Part shown: positions 34,198-43,573 of the stretch, one piece after another
Layout of the letters: every line of letters starts with the position of its first letter
Position numbering within the stretch: position 1 is the first letter of the stretch
Source: an uncultured Alphaproteobacteria bacterium
GTDB lineage: Bacteria; Pseudomonadota; Alphaproteobacteria; HIMB59; GCA-002718135
Direction of reading: 5' to 3'
NCBI GenBank assembly: GCA_902525035.1
Contig: CABZFN010000004.1
Location: 1-64,000, forward strand
Length of the DNA: 64,000 bases
Made by a program: the position numbers and the translations under genes
The notes under the pieces: model-generated
What the model saw: the letters and a program-made list of their open reading frames with translations, nothing else
Databases searched by the model: none
Told to the model about the DNA's origin: nothing

Positions 34198-35418
34198 TTA
34201 CCCCTTAATACCACCAGCCGTTAATCCACCAGTTAAATATTTTTCAGCCCACAAAAACACAACAATAACTGGAACAGTTGCAATCACTGACCCTGCCATT
34301 AAATGTTGTCTTGGTACCTCTGTTCCATCTAGTTGTTCTAATCCTCTAGGTAATGTGAATATTGAAGGAGTATCTAAAAACATATATGCAAATAAATATT
34401 CATTCCATGCTACCATAAAAATAAACAAAGAGACTGAAGCTAATGCAGGAAGTGATAAAGGTAGTGTAATTCTTAAAATTACTCCAGTTCTTGAAAGTCC
34501 ATCAACTAATCCAGCCTCTTCAAGTTCTTGAGGAATTGTTTGAAAGTATCCTTGCAACATATAGATCGCTACTGGAATAGTCACTGCAGGATAAACAATA
34601 ATCAAACCAAACAATGAATCTCTTAAATTTAAAAATGTAAAAAAGGAATAGAGAGGTATTAGTAATGTAATCATCGGTATTAAATAAATCAATAGTATTG
34701 AATTAATCATTAACAGTTTGCCTGGAAAATTGAATCTTGCCACTGCATAAGCCCCTGGTATTGCAAAAACCAGTGCAATAAAAATCGATGATAATGATAC
34801 AATCATAGAATTTAATAAATAAAACCCAAATCCCCAATCAGTAAAAAGCTCAATATAGCTTCTAAACATACTTACACCTCTTGAAATATCTACAGAAAGA
34901 TCAAGAGGATTTAATATAAGCAACTGATGAGTTTTTAAACTCATTAAAACCATTACATAAAAAGGAAATAATACTATTGTTAAAAAAAATGTAAAACCAA
35001 AGCCTTTTAAAACTCTAATGAATATAATTTCTAAAAATAATCTATTAAAAGACATTTTATTTATACCAGAAAGACAAATATTATTTCCAATCAAAATTAT
35101 AAAAGATTGAATAAGCAAGAATAAAATTTGTAAAAAAGAGTTTTGATCTATAGCTAATCCATATGGAGATATTCCAGTGAAGACTAGTATTAAAATGAAC
35201 GTTAATAAAAATATACTAACATTAGTTTGTAGATTTTTTTTGTTATAAAATGTAATTATTAGTGAAGTAATAGACGAAACAATTATAAACGATAAATAAT
35301 TAAATTGGATTGTAGTTCCAATTAAAAGAATAATAAAAATACCTAATATAAGGTTACTGATTAAGCCCCAAAAAGAACCAATTATAAATGATATTATAAT
35401 TTTTTGAATATTACTCAT
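34198..35418 (-). CDS. CUT1 sugar permease, MalG type, with extra N-terminal membrane domain
   Basis: A 406-residue permease whose last 270 residues form an ordinary MalG-type subunit, with the EAA loop LEEAGLVDGLSRTGVILRIT and the end KYLTGGLTAGGIKG. Residues 1 to about 135 are an additional hydrophobic domain with around four membrane spans before the canonical first span (GFTFFLTIVLFPFYVMVLMS, from about 141). MalG proteins are usually 275-300 residues. I do not recognise the extension. There is no stop or frame change between the parts, so it is a fusion as sequenced. It pairs with the MalF-type gene 2 nt upstream. Confidence 0.9.
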   Translation of the reverse strand: MSNIQKIIISFIIGSFWGLISNLILGIFIILLIGTTIQFNYLSFIIVSSITSLIITFYNKKNLQTNVSIFLLTFILILVFTGISPYGLAIDQNSFLQILFLLIQSFIILIGNNICLSGINKMSFNRLFLEIIFIRVLKGFGFTFFLTIVLFPFYVMVLMSLKTHQLLILNPLDLSVDISRGVSMFRSYIELFTDWGFGFYLLNSMIVSLSSIFIALVFAIPGAYAVARFNFPGKLLMINSILLIYLIPMITLLIPLYSFFTFLNLRDSLFGLIIVYPAVTIPVAIYMLQGYFQTIPQELEEAGLVDGLSRTGVILRITLPLSLPALASVSLFIFMVAWNEYLFAYMFLDTPSIFTLPRGLEQLDGTEVPRQHLMAGSVIATVPVIVVFLWAEKYLTGGLTAGGIKG

Positions 35419-35420
35419 GT

Positions 35421-36695
35421 TTATTCTTTAGGTGAAAATCTTATTATAAAAATAGCAGCAAAAACTAAAATTAAGAAAACTAAAACTGCATTTGCAGCAC
35501 CAGTACCTAAGTTTCCAATATTAAAACCAGTTTCATAAACATCAACTGTTAGAGTTTTTGTACCAGCAGCACCACCAGTCAATAAAAAAATATCATCAAA
35601 TTTGTTAAACGTCCAAATAAATCTAAGAAGAAATAAAACAAACAAAACACCTAAAATTAATGGCCAAGTAATACTTCTAAATTTTTGAAATGGAGTGGCG
35701 CCATCAATTTCAGCAGCTTCGAAAAGTTCTTTCGGTACTGATTGCAACCTTGCTAAAATAAAAATCATAGCTAAAGGAAAGTATCTCCATGATTCAAATA
35801 AGATAACAAAACACAATGCTACAGGTAAAGTAAAATCTAAACCTACAAAACTAAATGTCATTTCTCTTACTTGTAAGAAACTTATTGGCTCATTCAATAT
35901 TTCCAGCTCTGTTAATATTCCATTTATGGTTCCAAAAAAAGGGTCTGTTAATATTTTCCAAGTAATAGTAACCGCTATTATTGGAGCAATATAAGGGAAT
36001 AAAAAAACACCTCTTATAATTCCTCTTCCAATAAATGTAGTCATTAGAAGTTGAGCTGCTAATATTCCAAGTGTTAAAGAACCAATTGCTGAAAATAATG
36101 AATAGGCAAAACTAATTCTTATAGTTTTCCAAAAATTTGGAGAAGTGAAAATTTCTTCAAAATTTTTAATTTTTAAATCTAAATTTAGTAATCTATTTTC
36201 AGATTTACCTTCAACAATAGGAGAGGAATCTTTTGGATTTTCATTATTTAAAAAATATTTATCTTCTGCAATTGTTTCAAATTTTAATTTCTTTTTTTCT
36301 TTTGGTTGAAAATTTCCTAATTCACAACCAATAATATTTTCTGATAAGTTACAATTAGAAGGTAAATCTTTTATTATTAAACCAATTGGTATTTTATCTT
36401 TAAAAGAAACTTCTTTTATATTTGAGCTTTTTGAAAAATTATTAAATCTATACTCTATTTTTGAAATGTCCCCTTTTTCCTTTGGTTTTTTTTGGAATTT
36501 TTCACTTACTTTTATTTCAGCTGTTCTTAAATCAGATACTGTTACGTCTTTAAAACTTATCCAAAAATTAGCTAGAAGAGGAAATAAGACAATCGCCATA
36601 ACGATTGCGACAGTTGGAACAAGCATTGTATAAGCTTGAACAACTCCTTGTTTTTCAATGGGCCCCATTCTTTTTTTAAAAATCTTGGAGCCCAT
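35421..36695 (-). CDS. CUT1 sugar permease, MalF type, with large periplasmic insertion
   Basis: A 424-residue permease. The transmembrane core and EAA loop (FEAAEIDGATPFQKFRSITW) are normal. Between the first span (about 22-46) and the next (about 190 on) is an insertion of about 130 residues on the periplasmic side. E. coli MalF has an analogous P2 loop. Here the insert contains two Cys (115 and 124) inside a stretch (LPSNCNLSENIIGCELGNF) that resembles DUF11-type Ig-like repeats and may form a disulfide. It probably contacts the binding protein encoded 13 nt upstream. Confidence 0.9.
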   Translation of the reverse strand: MGSKIFKKRMGPIEKQGVVQAYTMLVPTVAIVMAIVLFPLLANFWISFKDVTVSDLRTAEIKVSEKFQKKPKEKGDISKIEYRFNNFSKSSNIKEVSFKDKIPIGLIIKDLPSNCNLSENIIGCELGNFQPKEKKKLKFETIAEDKYFLNNENPKDSSPIVEGKSENRLLNLDLKIKNFEEIFTSPNFWKTIRISFAYSLFSAIGSLTLGILAAQLLMTTFIGRGIIRGVFLFPYIAPIIAVTITWKILTDPFFGTINGILTELEILNEPISFLQVREMTFSFVGLDFTLPVALCFVILFESWRYFPLAMIFILARLQSVPKELFEAAEIDGATPFQKFRSITWPLILGVLFVLFLLRFIWTFNKFDDIFLLTGGAAGTKTLTVDVYETGFNIGNLGTGAANAVLVFLILVFAAIFIIRFSPKE

Positions 36696-36708
36696 AAATA
36701 ATTTATTA

Positions 36709-38049
36709 TTAGAGCTTTGCAGCTTCTGAGTTTAACATATCTACAGTTTCTTCTGCAGAGCGATCTCCATTGATATATTCCATCATTAACCTATTCATTA
36801 GTCCACTGTTTACAAGCTTAGCTGCAACTGGAAGTTGACCTTCCTTTGCACCCCATCTTGTTCCTACAGCAAGTCCATTAATGAGAGATTCAATGATTTC
36901 ACCTGAATAAATCTGGTTAATTGGAATTTTTCTATCAACACCGATAGGTAAATTACCCCATTCATCTATAAAGATTTTTGATCCAGCACTTGGCCCTGGT
37001 CTAATTGGAAAACTACCTTCTGGAGCCATACCCAACCAAGTGACATACTCTTCATTCATAACATATTCAATGAACGCTGCTGCTTCATCAGTATTAGCAT
37101 CAACAGTAACACCAAAATTATGAACTTCAACCCATGTTCCACCATCTGGATTAGATGGACCTGCCATACCAACTATAACATTAGTATCTTGGGCTAAGGC
37201 TAGGGATTGAGGATTATCATCTACCATAATTGGAACATTGTCTCTTGTGCCAGCAATATCATCTAGAAGATAAGATGCCCAAAAAGTTAATGGAACAACA
37301 TCACTTGCATAAAAATCTCTTCCATTTTGCCAGTGATGAATCCCCTCTGGAGACATTCCAACAAGAGCTTTATATGTTTCTAACATTTCAATTGTTTTCT
37401 TCTGATCAAAATTAATTGATCCATCTTCTTTTACTGGATGCAATCCATTTGCGATTGCAAAAGTTTCCATCCATTGACTCATAAATCCGGCAGCAACATC
37501 CGTAGGAACAATTGCACCATAACGATTTGGTGGATTATGAAGAGCCTTGGCACCTGCTAAAATATTTGCATAGTTTGTTGGTGTTGCAAGACCATTATCA
37601 TTATAATAACTCATTCTATAATAAGTAGCGTTTGGCCATGCACCTGAAGGAACAGAAGCATATACTCCTGGCTCAACTTCAGACATAGCTAGAACTCCCT
37701 TAGCACTATAAGTATCGACGCCTAAAGAATTAACTATCTCTGTTGCAGCATCAGAGTCAAATACTCCTTCATCATAAGCCCATGCACAAAAATTAACACA
37801 TGCTGCATTAAAAATTACATCTGGCAAGCTATTAGCAGCAAAAGCAGCAGAGGCTTTTTCAATTAATTCATCTTCTTCTTGAGGAACTAATTTAACTTCA
37901 ATGCCAGTTTTAGCAGTAAATCTTGCTATTAATTCTTCTTGGATTTGCATTCTTCCAGGTTGTGTTTCTGTAGTCCATAAAGTCATACTGAATACCGAAT
38001 TTGAAAAAAGCAAAACTGAAGAAATAAAAGTAAATAATATTTTTTTCAT
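36709..38049 (-). CDS. Periplasmic sugar-binding protein of CUT1 ABC importer
   Basis: A 446-residue family-1 extracellular solute-binding protein. A signal peptide (KKILFTFISSVLLFSNSVFS) precedes the mature start MTLWTTETQPGRMQIQEELI, the usual first strand and helix. An AGGAGG ribosome site sits before the ATG. The permeases follow with 13 and 2 nt gaps, and a PanB-like and a PhyH-like gene precede it on the same strand. It lacks the intercistronic hairpin seen after the other binding-protein genes. The ligand is unknown. Confidence 0.93.
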   Translation of the reverse strand: MKKILFTFISSVLLFSNSVFSMTLWTTETQPGRMQIQEELIARFTAKTGIEVKLVPQEEDELIEKASAAFAANSLPDVIFNAACVNFCAWAYDEGVFDSDAATEIVNSLGVDTYSAKGVLAMSEVEPGVYASVPSGAWPNATYYRMSYYNDNGLATPTNYANILAGAKALHNPPNRYGAIVPTDVAAGFMSQWMETFAIANGLHPVKEDGSINFDQKKTIEMLETYKALVGMSPEGIHHWQNGRDFYASDVVPLTFWASYLLDDIAGTRDNVPIMVDDNPQSLALAQDTNVIVGMAGPSNPDGGTWVEVHNFGVTVDANTDEAAAFIEYVMNEEYVTWLGMAPEGSFPIRPGPSAGSKIFIDEWGNLPIGVDRKIPINQIYSGEIIESLINGLAVGTRWGAKEGQLPVAAKLVNSGLMNRLMMEYINGDRSAEETVDMLNSEAAKL

Positions 38050-38121
38050 ATTTTAACCTCCTAAAATATTAAAAACTAAGCATAAAAAGTAATAAAATAA
38101 AATACTAATTTTAAAGGATTT

Positions 38122-38955
38122 TTATTTTTGAGAACTCAGTAATTTCGCCCTTTTTTTAAATTTTTGAAGCTCTGTATTATTTATTTTTACTGTATTCTTT
38201 AATGATGCAAATTTCCTAGTTTTGGCTCTTTTATAAAATTTATTCACTGCTTTAACTTTTTCATTATAAATTTTTTCTCTCAATTTATAAACTTTTGCAA
38301 AACTAAATGCATGTCTTGGTATTTCTTTATTTTCGCCACAAATATCATCCATAAATAAATAATTAACATCTCCAAAGTTTCCTGATCCTAAAGAAACTGT
38401 AATTAAATTTACGTTTTCTGAAATAAATTTTAGTGTTTGGTCAGCTATTACCTCCGCTTCAACTGCAAATGCTCCTGCATTTTCCATAGTTTTAAATTCT
38501 TGATATAATTTAAGTGCCTCTGATGCTGTTTTTCCTACACCTCTTAATCCACCTATCCAAATTGATTTTCTTGGAACTAATCCCAAGTGAGCCATTACAG
38601 GAATTGATTCTCTTGATAAAAACTCTACTACATAAGGAGATCTGGCAGTGTATATAGCATCAGCGCCCTTGTTAAGAGCTTCTAAAGAAGCCTTTAAAAT
38701 TTCATCTTTAGTCTTAAACTCTGTAAAAGGGATAGCAACAGTAATAAAATTATTTTTTGCAATTGATCTTACATTTTTAATAGAATTAAGACCTGTAATT
38801 AATAATTCAACTTTTGCATCAAGAGCAATATTAGTCTCATCTTCATTTTTTACATTTATTTGAGAAAGTTTTTTTTTACCCTTAACATCAAAAAGGTCTT
38901 TGATGGTATAATTTCTATAACTAAGAGAGCCAGAGAAATTATAAATTTTTTTCAT
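38122..38955 (-). CDS. PanB-like (ketopantoate hydroxymethyltransferase superfamily) protein
   Basis: A 277-residue protein whose central part follows PanB: IPVMAHLGLVPRKSIWIGGLRGVGKT, then ALKLYQEFKTMENAGAFAVEAEVI and a DDICG segment. The N-terminal block with the usual metal-binding Asp residues and the TAYD motif is not recognisable, and the C-terminus is a Lys-rich tail. It is therefore unlikely to be the housekeeping pantothenate enzyme. A phosphoenolpyruvate/isocitrate-lyase-fold C-C lyase acting on a 2-oxoacid is plausible. It lies 2 nt after the PhyH-like gene and upstream of the sugar importer. Confidence 0.7.
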   Translation of the reverse strand: MKKIYNFSGSLSYRNYTIKDLFDVKGKKKLSQINVKNEDETNIALDAKVELLITGLNSIKNVRSIAKNNFITVAIPFTEFKTKDEILKASLEALNKGADAIYTARSPYVVEFLSRESIPVMAHLGLVPRKSIWIGGLRGVGKTASEALKLYQEFKTMENAGAFAVEAEVIADQTLKFISENVNLITVSLGSGNFGDVNYLFMDDICGENKEIPRHAFSFAKVYKLREKIYNEKVKAVNKFYKRAKTRKFASLKNTVKINNTELQKFKKRAKLLSSQK

Positions 38956-38957
38956 AT

Positions 38958-39680
38958 TTATATCAAATACGCTCTTCCTCTTTGAATGCCGTTAAATGGA
39001 TCAATAATATTTTCAGAAGAGTATTGAGATAAATATGCTTTACGATTTTTTTTGGTAATATTGGCACCAGATGAATGCGGGGTTAAACTTGAAAAGATTA
39101 TTATTGTTCCAGCACCAACGCAAAGCTGAATTGCTTTTTTTTCATTCACGTTAATGCCTAAATCTTTTGATTTACTTTGCCATTTATGTGATTTTGCATT
39201 TTTAGTTTTTTTTAAATTAGTAGGAATAATACTCAAAGATCCATTTTTTTCATTTGTATCAGTTAAGGCAAGCCAAACTGATATATAGGGCTTATGCTTG
39301 AAATGAATATAACCTGAATCTTGATGCCAACTAAAAGAACTTGGAGTATTTGGATTTTTATTTACTAGTTGTTCATTAAATAAAAAAATTTTTTTGCCTA
39401 AGAGCTTTGAAACTATATTTTTCATAAATTTCCCCTTTGCATAAGAATTTATATGAGGATAATATTCACACTGGTTACCAAAAAATATTTTTCCATTTTT
39501 ACTAATATCACCATGCTTTTTTCTTTCATTATTATTTGACTGTTTTCTATTAATGCCTTTTTTGAAATCACTTATCATTTGATCAGCATTCTTATTAAGC
39601 TTAGATAATGTAGATTTTGAAACAATATTAGGAAGTACTACATATCCATTTTCTTCAAAACTTTTTTTATTAATTTTCAT
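38958..39680 (-). CDS. Phytanoyl-CoA dioxygenase (PhyH) family protein
   Basis: A 240-residue Fe(II)/2-oxoglutarate-dependent oxygenase of the PhyH type. The iron-binding HxD is in FSWHQDSGYIHF. The distal His in LTPHSSGANITKKNRKAYLSQY is followed by the Arg that usually holds 2-oxoglutarate. The N-terminal FEENGYVVLPNIV is the typical family start. Such enzymes hydroxylate small substrates, including sugars, lipids and phosphonates. It is the first gene of the operon that continues into the PanB-like gene and a CUT1 importer, so hydroxylation of the imported compound is a reasonable guess. Confidence 0.87.
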   Translation of the reverse strand: MKINKKSFEENGYVVLPNIVSKSTLSKLNKNADQMISDFKKGINRKQSNNNERKKHGDISKNGKIFFGNQCEYYPHINSYAKGKFMKNIVSKLLGKKIFLFNEQLVNKNPNTPSSFSWHQDSGYIHFKHKPYISVWLALTDTNEKNGSLSIIPTNLKKTKNAKSHKWQSKSKDLGINVNEKKAIQLCVGAGTIIIFSSLTPHSSGANITKKNRKAYLSQYSSENIIDPFNGIQRGRAYLI

Positions 39681-39842
39681 ATAATCCGTAAATTAAGTTA
39701 CTAAAATAGATCGAAAAATCAATAATTTTAAAAAAAAACCATATTTTTAACAATAAGGATTTAATTCATAATTCTTGATTGTGACAATAAATGACCAATT
39801 TTTTAGTTAAATTAAATAAAATTAATTGTATAAATAATTCTG

Positions 39843-40841
39843 ATGAGTGAAAAATTGGATAATGTAGACACTAAGTGGTATAGAGCTGAAATAAACAAAA
39901 AAGACCTAAAACTTTTATCTAAAAAAAGTGACCTTAAGGGTTTGCAACACGTTGTCTTATATTTTCTATTACTATTTTTCTTTGGTTATATGTCTGTAAC
40001 AACTTGGGGAACATGGTGGGCAGCTCTATGGTTATGGTTGTATGGCGTTTTATTTTATGCAAGTAACCCTATCTGGCACGAATGTGGCCATAGAACAGCT
40101 TTCAAATCAAAATATTTAAATGAAATTTTTTATCAAATTGGTTCTTTCATGACTGACTTTGAACCTACAAGGTGGACATGGAGTCATTTTAGGCATCATA
40201 GCAACACTGCTTCTGTAGCAGACCCTCATGATTACGAAGCTGCATTATTCCATCAATATCCAACCTTACAAAGTTTTCTTTTTAGCTTTGTGCCATTTGC
40301 TGAGTTAATAAAATTTAAAAATTCATGGAAATTTGAAACTATTAAACATGCACTAGGGATTACAACCCCTGTTATGAGAGATTGCATACCTCAAAATGAA
40401 ATTTTGAAATGTAGACTTATATCAAGGATTCATGTTGCAATATGGGTCTCCTCTTTTGTAATATCTTTTTATTTAATGAACCCACTTCCAGCTCTATTAA
40501 TTTTCTTTCCTAGATACTGGGGAAATATTATTGAACTTTTTAATCAAACTCAACATATCGGTCTACCAGAAGATATAAAAGATCACAGATACACTACTAG
40601 ATCAGTACGCTTTAATCCAATCTTTAGTTTTTTATATTGGCATATGGAATATCATGTTGAACATCATATGTTTCCCTCAGTACCATCATATAACTTAAGA
40701 AAATTAAGTAACTTAATTAAAGATCAGTTACCTAAAGCTAATTCAAGTCTATTTGATGCTTACAAAGAAATAATTCCTGCGATAATTAAACAACATAGAG
40801 ATAATAGTTATTTTATTCAAAAAGAAGTACCAAATACATAA
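39843..40841 (+). CDS. Membrane fatty acid desaturase-family protein (copy 2)
   Basis: A 332-residue paralogue of the desaturase-family gene at 27005-28015, alike along its whole length. The histidine boxes are HECGH (79-83), HFRHH and HVEHH, with the shared DPHDYE segment and the conserved ending SYFIQKEVPNT (YFIPVQVPNN in copy 1). The spans and the di-iron site are intact. It precedes a Gfo/PHP/sulfatase cluster, 52 nt before the Gfo gene. The 162-nt upstream spacer shared with the divergent PhyH gene is AT-rich with no clear operator. Confidence 0.88.
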   Translation: MSEKLDNVDTKWYRAEINKKDLKLLSKKSDLKGLQHVVLYFLLLFFFGYMSVTTWGTWWAALWLWLYGVLFYASNPIWHECGHRTAFKSKYLNEIFYQIGSFMTDFEPTRWTWSHFRHHSNTASVADPHDYEAALFHQYPTLQSFLFSFVPFAELIKFKNSWKFETIKHALGITTPVMRDCIPQNEILKCRLISRIHVAIWVSSFVISFYLMNPLPALLIFFPRYWGNIIELFNQTQHIGLPEDIKDHRYTTRSVRFNPIFSFLYWHMEYHVEHHMFPSVPSYNLRKLSNLIKDQLPKANSSLFDAYKEIIPAIIKQHRDNSYFIQKEVPNT

Positions 40842-40893
40842 TCTTTTTAAAATTTTTTATTTGTCCATTTATTTTTTGAGTTTATAAAAAATA

Positions 40894-42090
40894 ATGTCAA
40901 TGAGTATTGGGATAATTGGTGTTGGAGTAAGAGGTGCGAGCCTTTCTTTTCTTATTAATAAGTATTTCAAAAAACAATTAAAAATAGTCGCTTTGTGTGA
41001 TTTAATTGAAGATAAATGCAATAAAGTAAAGAAGGAAATTAATGATAATAGAATAAATATTTATACAGATGCAAAAAATCTAATAAAGAATGAAAAGTTA
41101 GATGGTTTAATTATTACTTCTCATACCGACCAACATTACAAACATGCTAAACTTGCAGCAGAAAAAAATATTAAATCTATTTTAGATAAGCCAATATCAG
41201 TAAGTTTAAAACATGCTAAAGAAATAGTGCAGCTTGAAGAAAGAAATAAATTTCAATTTTTAATGTCATTTACTAGAAGGTATGAAGCTTCATGGATTAA
41301 AGCTTGGGACTTAATATACAATAAAAAATTAATTGGAGACGTATATCTAGTTAAACTTAATTCTATAGTTCCCTATACAAGATATTTTCAGACTTGGCAC
41401 AGATACAATAAGTACTCAGGTGGTGGAATTAATGATAAATGCTCTCATCATGTTGATGTTTTGAGATGGTTTGCAAATTCAGAAGTTTTATCTCTTTCAA
41501 GTTTTGGAAGTAGACATTCACATTTTACCTCAAAAAAAAATAAAAATATAAGATGTAAAGATTGTTATGAAAAATGTAATTATCGAAGATACGACTCATT
41601 AGGTGATTCCAGAGAAAACTTAAAAAAATTTAAAAATAATTATTCATCATTAAATGATGAAAGACAAATAGACGATCAGTGTGTTTGGGCAGAAGGAAGT
41701 GATATTCTTTCTCATTTTTCTTGTAATATTAATTTTGAAAATGAGGTTATTGGGAATATAAATTTTTCCTGTTTTGGTCCAGCAGCTGAAGATCAAGAAA
41801 CACTAGAAGTTGTTGGTGTAAAAGGTAAACTAAAACTTATCAGATCAACAGGTATAATTGAAATAACACATGATAATGGAAAAAAATTTAAACGAATTGA
41901 TGCTAAAGATAATCATCATAAAACATCACATTACGGCGCTGATATAAGATTACTGAAAAGTTATATAAGTTATTTAAAAAAAGGTAAATCAGAAGTTTCA
42001 GCTGAAAATGGAATCAAATCTTTAAAAATAATAGATATGATAAATAAATCGATTGCAAAAAAAGGAAAACTAATTGAAAAAAAAATCTAA
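40894..42090 (+). CDS. Gfo/Idh/MocA family oxidoreductase
   Basis: A 398-residue NAD(P)-dependent oxidoreductase. The nucleotide-binding start is IGIIGVGVRGASLSF. DKPISVSLKHA provides the active-site Lys (an EKP variant), and GGGINDKCSHHVDVLRWF holds the catalytic His. A Cys-rich insertion (RCKDCYEKCNY) after the substrate domain start could bind a metal. The enzyme resembles the one at 62730-63875 in its KYSGG and FGSR segments more than the ThuB-like one at 33 kb. It overlaps the PHP-family gene by 17 nt and is probably part of a sulfated-sugar pathway. Confidence 0.88.
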   Translation: MSMSIGIIGVGVRGASLSFLINKYFKKQLKIVALCDLIEDKCNKVKKEINDNRINIYTDAKNLIKNEKLDGLIITSHTDQHYKHAKLAAEKNIKSILDKPISVSLKHAKEIVQLEERNKFQFLMSFTRRYEASWIKAWDLIYNKKLIGDVYLVKLNSIVPYTRYFQTWHRYNKYSGGGINDKCSHHVDVLRWFANSEVLSLSSFGSRHSHFTSKKNKNIRCKDCYEKCNYRRYDSLGDSRENLKKFKNNYSSLNDERQIDDQCVWAEGSDILSHFSCNINFENEVIGNINFSCFGPAAEDQETLEVVGVKGKLKLIRSTGIIEITHDNGKKFKRIDAKDNHHKTSHYGADIRLLKSYISYLKKGKSEVSAENGIKSLKIIDMINKSIAKKGKLIEKKI

Positions 42091-43573
42091 AAAGACTGAA
42101 GTAGTTCTTTTTGGGGATTTACATAATCATTGTAATATCTCTTATGCTCATGGTAGTTTAAAAAGAGCAATTGCATTTTCAAAATTATCTTTAGATTTTG
42201 TATCTGTTACAGGTCACGCTGGTTGGCCTGATATGAATACTAAAGATATTTCAATAAAACATATTATCGATTTTCATAAAGTTGGTTTTCAAAAACTAAA
42301 AAAAAATTGGAAAAAAATTTTAGAGACAATAAAAAAAGAGAAAGGTATTATTATCTATCCAGGATATGAAGTACATTCAAATAAATATGGCGATCAAACA
42401 ATTGTATTTAAGGATATAAAAAAACATGAACTTTTAGTTGATCAAATTGATACTTTAAAAATGAAATTTAAAAAAAATAAAATAAAAAATTATATTTTTA
42501 TGCCACATCACTTATCCTATAAACAAGGACGAAGAGGAGTTAACTGGGACATATTTGAACAAAATGTTTCACCAGTAGTTGAACTATATTCAATGCATGG
42601 CTGTTCTGAAAATGATCAAGCAGAATATCCTTTTTTACATTCAATGGGGCCTAGAAATTATAAAAATACAGTTAAATATGCTCTAGAGAAGAAGATTAAA
42701 CTAGGATTTATTGCAAATACTGATCATCATAGTGCTTCCCCAGGAAGTTATGGTCATGGAAGATTTGGAGTTTTAGTTAAATCTAAAAATAGAAACTCAA
42801 TATTTAAATCAATAAATCAAAGAAGAACTTTTGCACTAACTGGAGATAAAATTATTCCAAATATATATTTAAATAAAAATGTTATGGGTTCAGACGTAAA
42901 GATTCAAAAAAATAATTTACTAGATATAAATGTAGAAGGTAGATTTGCTATTGAATATATAGATATAATAAAAAATACAAATTTATATAAAAGATTTAAT
43001 TGTAAGGATCAAAAAAATATAAAAAATACAAAAAATATATCAATAATAAATATTGATTTTGGTTGGGGGGAAAGAACTAAAGAATTTCTATGGAATGGAG
43101 AACTTCAATTTAAAAATATTGATATAATTGCAATTGAAAATAAATTTAGAGGGCCTGAAATTGTTTCCCCTTTAGATAAAAAGAGTAAGTATTCTTTTTT
43201 CATTCCAGAAGTAAAGAAGTTTAAAAATAAAATCAAATTTAAATTTTTAACATCTGGAAATAGTAATAATTATACTAATGAAACAAGTGGATTTACGATT
43301 ATGGCTAAATTGAAAAAAAATTCGCAAATAATAACAATGACCAATAATAAAAAATTTGATATTTTAACAAAAGCTTTATCCAAAGGTTCAGTTTCTTTCA
43401 ATTTAGGAGAAATAGATACACCGGCAATTTTATTTAATAAAATTCCAAACTTTAAAGAATGGAATTTTAGAAAAAAAATTACACTTCCATTAAAAAAAGA
43501 TGATAATGTTTATATAAAAATAAAGCAAAAAAATAATCAAATGTGTTGGACCTCACCCTTTTTTATTAGATGA
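42074..43573 (+). CDS. PHP-domain / DUF3604-like metal-dependent protein
   Basis: A 499-residue protein with a polymerase-and-histidinol-phosphatase-type metal site. LFGDLHNHCNISYAHG gives the first His pair. VTGHAGW, the distal GFIANTDHHSASPGSYGHG and the following QRRTFALTGDKIIPNIYLN match DUF3604. The C-terminal third is probably a beta-domain. There is no signal peptide, so it is cytoplasmic. The likely start is TTG at 42074, overlapping the Gfo gene by 17 nt. The next gene, a sulfatase, overlaps its stop by four bases. A hydrolase acting on a sugar ester or lactone is inferred only from company. Confidence 0.8.
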   Translation: MKKKSKKTEVVLFGDLHNHCNISYAHGSLKRAIAFSKLSLDFVSVTGHAGWPDMNTKDISIKHIIDFHKVGFQKLKKNWKKILETIKKEKGIIIYPGYEVHSNKYGDQTIVFKDIKKHELLVDQIDTLKMKFKKNKIKNYIFMPHHLSYKQGRRGVNWDIFEQNVSPVVELYSMHGCSENDQAEYPFLHSMGPRNYKNTVKYALEKKIKLGFIANTDHHSASPGSYGHGRFGVLVKSKNRNSIFKSINQRRTFALTGDKIIPNIYLNKNVMGSDVKIQKNNLLDINVEGRFAIEYIDIIKNTNLYKRFNCKDQKNIKNTKNISIINIDFGWGERTKEFLWNGELQFKNIDIIAIENKFRGPEIVSPLDKKSKYSFFIPEVKKFKNKIKFKFLTSGNSNNYTNETSGFTIMAKLKKNSQIITMTNNKKFDILTKALSKGSVSFNLGEIDTPAILFNKIPNFKEWNFRKKITLPLKKDDNVYIKIKQKNNQMCWTSPFFIR

